Shown piece by piece: positions 61,239-64,000 of a stretch of DNA of 64,000 bases. The translations under genes were made by a program, and so were the position numbers. The notes under the pieces were generated by a model, which ran no database searches, was not told the origin of the DNA, and worked only from the letters and a program-made list of their open reading frames with translations. The DNA is taken from positions 62,001 to 126,000 of the forward strand of contig JAJPKE010000013.1 in assembly GCA_021323855.1 (NCBI GenBank), in the 5' to 3' direction. The stretch is from Chloroflexota bacterium. Its GTDB lineage: Bacteria; Chloroflexota; Ktedonobacteria; Ktedonobacterales; JADMIN01. Position 1 is the first letter of the stretch, and each line of letters begins with the position of its first letter.

Positions 61239-62720
61239 TTACCCTTGCTTCTGCTCGCGCAGTGTTGGGAAGAGAATTACCTCGCGGATGGTCTCCTGAT
61301 TGGTGAGCAGCATGGTAAGGCGGTCTATGCCGCCGCCCCAGCCGCCGGTAGGTGGCATGCCGTATTCCAGCGCCTCGATGTAATCTTCGTCCAGCACCTG
61401 CGCCTCTTCGTCGCCCGCCGCGCGCTGGCTCGCCTGATCCTCGAAACGCGCCCGCTGTTCCAATGGATCGTTGAGTTCGGTGAAGGCGTTGCCAAGCTCC
61501 AATCCCCCGGCGAATGCCTGGAACCGCTCCGCGAGGCGCTCCGCGCCGGGGCGCGGCTTGGCCAGCGGCGAGATGTCGCGCGGATAATCATAGAGAAAGA
61601 GCGGTTCCTTGATCTTGGCGCTCTCACCCTTGATGATGCTGTCCTTGAGGTCATCTATCAGGCGACCACGGCCCAGCTTCGGATCCACGGTGTAGCCATG
61701 TTCGCGCATTACCGCCGCTAGCGCCTCGCGCTCAGGATATTCTTCGTAGTCAATGCCGGTATGGTCAGCAATCGCTTCGCGTAGTGTCAGCCGCTTCCAC
61801 GGCGGCGTCATGTCAATGCGCGTGCCAAGATACTCAAAGACCATGCTGCCCGTCACCTGCTCGGCAATGTATGAGTACATGTTTTCGACCAGACGCATCA
61901 TGTCGTTATAATCGGCGTATGCCTGGTAGCACTCCATCTGCGTGAACTCCGGATTGTGGCTGCGGTCCACGCCTTCATTGCGGAAGCAGCGCGCGATTTC
62001 ATAGACGCGCTCCATGCCACCGACGATCAGCCGCTTCAGGTAGAGTTCCGGCGCGATGCGCAGGTAGAGGTCGCGGTCGAGCGTGTTGTGATGGGTGATG
62101 AAGGGCCGCGCGGTGGCGCCGCCGTAGAGCGGCTGCAAAATCGGCGTCTCCACCTCGATGAAACCGCGCTCGCTCAGAAATGCGCGCATGGCAGCGAGCA
62201 GCCGCGACCGCGCCAGGAAAATGGGCAGCTCGGTGTCGCGGTTGGCAATCAGATCGAGGTAGCGCTTGCGATAGCGTACTTCGGGATCGAAGAGCTTGAG
62301 ATGACCACCCGCGCCCTTCGCTGGCAGCGGACGCAGCGCCTTCGCCAGCAGTGTGTAGTGGTTCACGCGCAGCGTCTTTTCGCCTGTCTTGGTGGTGAAG
62401 AGCGTGCCGGTGGCCTCGATGAAATCGCCGGCGTCGAGCAGCTTGAGGCTCTTGAACGCCTCGTCACCAATGACATCGCGCTTGAAATAAAACTGAACCT
62501 GCCCGGTGCCGTCCTCGACATGGACGAACACCGACTTGCCCATCTCGCGCGGGAATTCCATCCGGCCCGCCAGCGTGATCTCCTGATCCTGTAGCTCATC
62601 AAACTCTGCCAGCGTCTCGGCAGCGGTGTGTGTACGGGCGCTGGTGGTGGGGTAGGGGTTGATGCCCTCCTCACGAATGGCGGCCAGCTTTTCCAGCCTG
62701 GCCTCGCGTTCATCTGACAT
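61239..62720 (-). CDS. lysS: lysyl-tRNA synthetase (class II)
   Basis: This 493-residue enzyme charges tRNA-Lys. The N-terminal OB-fold anticodon domain (EITLAGRMEFPREMGKSVFV, then GTGQVQFYFKRDVI) is followed by the class II core: motif 1 near RSRLLAAMRAFLSERGFIEV, motif 2 CFRNEGVDRSHNPEFTQMEC, and motif 3 GGWGGGIDRLTMLLTNQETI. It ends LREQKQG. AGGAG upstream of the ATG gives a good ribosome site. It lies 23 bases upstream of galT on the minus strand, so they may share a transcript. Confidence 0.96.
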   Translation of the reverse strand: MSDEREARLEKLAAIREEGINPYPTTSARTHTAAETLAEFDELQDQEITLAGRMEFPREMGKSVFVHVEDGTGQVQFYFKRDVIGDEAFKSLKLLDAGDFIEATGTLFTTKTGEKTLRVNHYTLLAKALRPLPAKGAGGHLKLFDPEVRYRKRYLDLIANRDTELPIFLARSRLLAAMRAFLSERGFIEVETPILQPLYGGATARPFITHHNTLDRDLYLRIAPELYLKRLIVGGMERVYEIARCFRNEGVDRSHNPEFTQMECYQAYADYNDMMRLVENMYSYIAEQVTGSMVFEYLGTRIDMTPPWKRLTLREAIADHTGIDYEEYPEREALAAVMREHGYTVDPKLGRGRLIDDLKDSIIKGESAKIKEPLFLYDYPRDISPLAKPRPGAERLAERFQAFAGGLELGNAFTELNDPLEQRARFEDQASQRAAGDEEAQVLDEDYIEALEYGMPPTGGWGGGIDRLTMLLTNQETIREVILFPTLREQKQG

Positions 62721-62766
62721 ATATCAAAACTCCTGGGTTACGTAGAATTGGAATCCTCACCCCCGA

Positions 62767-62790
62767 CCCCTCTCCTTGCGAGGAGAGGGG
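62767..62790. repeat. CCCCTCTCC/GGAGAGGGG palindromic repeat, copy 5
   Basis: A perfect ten-base stem CCCCTCTCCT / AGGAGAGGGG with loop TGCG, preceded by CTCACCCCCGA. It lies between lysS and the EF-G-like gene on the minus strand. Confidence 0.8.
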
Positions 62791-62823
62791 AGTGCGAGAT
62801 ATGTAGGCTAGATTGTCACATTG

Positions 62824-63486
62824 TTACAGAGCGACGAGCGTTGTACCAGCGTGTTGCAGTGCATCGGTAAAGGCGCGCGCAGCAGCTATCTGAAAGGACA
62901 AGGCGCGCGAGTCCACTGGATGATAGCGGCCACCGGCGAGAACGACCCTGGCACCGGCGACGGGATAGCCGTAGATCGGACTGCTATGCGCGGCTTGCTC
63001 GATGCCCTTGAAGACGGCAGGAATCCACTTGCCGGGAATCGTATCGTACTGCGCCTGATCGAGCGCCTGTTGCGCTGTAATGGGAGCGATCTCATTCTCG
63101 CAGAGTATCTCGTCACTGCCAGCAAGTGGCTCAATGCGCAGCATTACGATGGCAAAATGACCAGGGCAACCCGTCTGGTGAACATAGCGCGCCTCGGCGC
63201 TGGCGACGCCGGAGACGGTTTCGCGGTAGCCCGCATGCACCGGCCCCACACGCACAGCATCACCTATTTCCGCGCTCAGTTGTTCACGTGCGTATGCGCA
63301 TTGTGTGGCGCTGGCGCAGAAGAGCCGCTCAGTGGGCATCTGGCAGAGATAAGAACCCGTCGCATCTGCAAGCAAACGCTTGAGAGCTTCTTCCAGGCGC
63401 TGCCAGCTTTGCCAGTCGCCGTCTGTGGCGTGCGCAACCGAGAACGTTGCAATCTCCGGCGCAATGCGGAAACGATAGACGCGCAT
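62824..63486 (-). CDS. EF-G/Tet(M)-like protein with only domains III-IV
   Basis: This 220-residue protein lacks the GTPase and domain II. Residues 1-95 resemble EF-G domain III (APEIATFSVAHATDGDWQSW then TERLFCASATQCAYA, and VGPVHAGYRETVSG, the canonical vaYRETi end). Residues 125-215 are clearly EF-G domain IV: YDTIPGKWIPAVFKGIEQAA, SSPIYGYPVAGARVVLAGGR, YHPVDSRALSFQIAAARAFT (in EF-G: GyPVvdvkv.L.dG.yH.VDSS). Domain V is missing. Domain IV mimics the anticodon stem of tRNA in the A-site, so ribosome binding without GTP hydrolysis is possible. It starts seven bases after gltX's stop and is probably translated with it. It could also be a degraded EF-G; the frame is intact. Confidence 0.75.
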   Translation of the reverse strand: MRVYRFRIAPEIATFSVAHATDGDWQSWQRLEEALKRLLADATGSYLCQMPTERLFCASATQCAYAREQLSAEIGDAVRVGPVHAGYRETVSGVASAEARYVHQTGCPGHFAIVMLRIEPLAGSDEILCENEIAPITAQQALDQAQYDTIPGKWIPAVFKGIEQAAHSSPIYGYPVAGARVVLAGGRYHPVDSRALSFQIAAARAFTDALQHAGTTLVAL

Positions 63487-63492
63487 ATGGTG

Positions 63493-64000
63493 TCAGCCTG
63501 CTGTCTGCGTGGCCAGCGTTTCCAGTTTGGTGCGGGCGGCGCGCAGGCGTTTCAGCACCCGGTCTTTGCCGAGAGTGGCAAGCATCTCCGGCAGACCGGG
63601 GGTTTCCTTTCGCCCGCTGACGCCGACACGCACCAGCATGAAGACGGGGCCGCGATCCGGCGCCTCCGTGCCATCGGCTTTCTTGCGAATGAAGCCGTGA
63701 CTGGTGACGAAGGTATCGAGCGTGCGCAGCAGCGCGTCATGCTCCCAATCACGCTGCTCCGCCAGCACGGGAAGAAGCTGATCGAGCGTTTCGATGGCGC
63801 GCGCAGCGTCCATATTTTTGCCGAGCAGCAGCGACGCCTCGTACTCCGGCTGCTCCACGAAGAAGAAACCGGCGAGTTCAGGCGCATCGCGTAGCGTCTT
63901 CAGCCGCTCCTGATCGAGCAGCAACACCTGGGTGACATAGGCGCGGTCAGATGCGGCCAGCGCACGCGCCTCCTCCGGCAGACCAGCCAGCAGGAAGGGC
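63493..64000 (-). CDS. gltX: glutamyl-tRNA synthetase, C-terminal part (cut by window edge)
   Basis: The frame runs off the right edge and ends at 63493 with LETLATQTAG; about 168 residues are visible. They match the anticodon-binding end of GltX: SDRAYVTQVLLLDQERLKTL, DAPELAGFFFVEQPEYEASL, LGKNMDAARAIETLDQLLPV and FMLVRVGVSGRKETPGLPEM followed by LATLGKDRVLKRL. GltX charges tRNA-Glu (and in some bacteria tRNA-Gln). The catalytic HIGH and KMSKS motifs lie outside the window. The EF-G-like gene follows seven bases after the stop, in an operon. Confidence 0.93.
   Translation of the reverse strand, partial: PFLLAGLPEEARALAASDRAYVTQVLLLDQERLKTLRDAPELAGFFFVEQPEYEASLLLGKNMDAARAIETLDQLLPVLAEQRDWEHDALLRTLDTFVTSHGFIRKKADGTEAPDRGPVFMLVRVGVSGRKETPGLPEMLATLGKDRVLKRLRAARTKLETLATQTAG

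Noticed and set aside
62821-63894. 357-codon plus-strand frame across the EF-G-like and gltX genes
   Set aside because: Both minus-strand proteins are recognisable; this frame is not.
1-64000. tRNA and rRNA genes
   Set aside because: No cloverleaf or CCA-ended tRNA pattern or rRNA stretch was recognised by eye; a tRNAscan run would settle it.

Overview
The window is a GC-rich, gene-dense piece of bacterial chromosome with about 50 protein genes on both strands and no rRNA or recognisable tRNA genes. The gene styles suggest a Gram-positive-like, high-GC lineage, most likely Chloroflexota and probably Ktedonobacteria. Supporting signs are an archaeal-type prolyl-tRNA synthetase behind a T-box leader, an XPB-N-terminal-like helicase-associated protein, many membrane proteins with long disordered tails, and many short palindromic intergenic repeats. 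The lineage is an inference from style, not a measured placement.

Layout. 1-7.2 kb: end of a helicase-associated protein, a 4-OT-type tautomerase, a GNAT acetyltransferase, a GT-C-like membrane protein followed by dTDP-glucose 4,6-dehydratase (surface glycan), and a convergent, overlapping ArsB-type permease. 7.3-16.6 kb: an EcsC-family protein, a membrane-anchored C39-like protein, then murB, an ABC-2 exporter pair and a murC-like ligase, with REP-like hairpin units before both mur genes and over the murC stop codon, then a SirB1/transglutaminase-like protein. 17-23 kb: an excisionase-like HTH protein behind TCCGGACA palindromes, an unknown protein, a stand-alone PolX-type helix-hairpin-helix protein, DinB, PsiE, WYL and VOC proteins. 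23-27 kb: PcrA/UvrD helicase and a TPP-dependent lyase. 27.2-29 kb: an IS1341-like element whose intact TnpB is co-transcribed with an Arc-type ribbon-helix-helix gene from an apparently leaderless promoter embedded in a palindrome. 29-44 kb: methyltransferase, SUKH/TPR protein, isoaspartyl peptidase, stress protein, FtsH, zinc-ribbon/double-HTH protein, DedA, MgtC, a beta-propeller protein, a geranylgeranyl-reductase-like flavoprotein, and a soluble sensor kinase fused to a winged helix. 44-51 kb: T-box plus proS, two TrkA-type RCK proteins, purB, and a histone-H1-like protein. 51-58 kb: two zinc alcohol/sugar dehydrogenases and a two-gene TIR-beta-helix plus reverse transcriptase operon. 58-64 kb: greA, galT-galK, lysS, an EF-G fragment lacking the GTPase domain, and the end of gltX.

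The strongest candidate for an undescribed system is the TIR plus RT operon (53.7-57.7 kb). A 470-residue TIR, Pro/Gln linker, parallel beta-helix protein is followed after 77 bases by an 822-residue protein with RT motifs A, B and C (MVDD). The long N-terminal extension of the RT protein contains a stretch that looks very like a conserved segment of the RNA polymerase beta' subunit. The arrangement resembles anti-phage RT and TIR effector systems, but that role is inferred. Second candidates are the RHH-controlled TnpB unit and the REP-like units with covarying stems.
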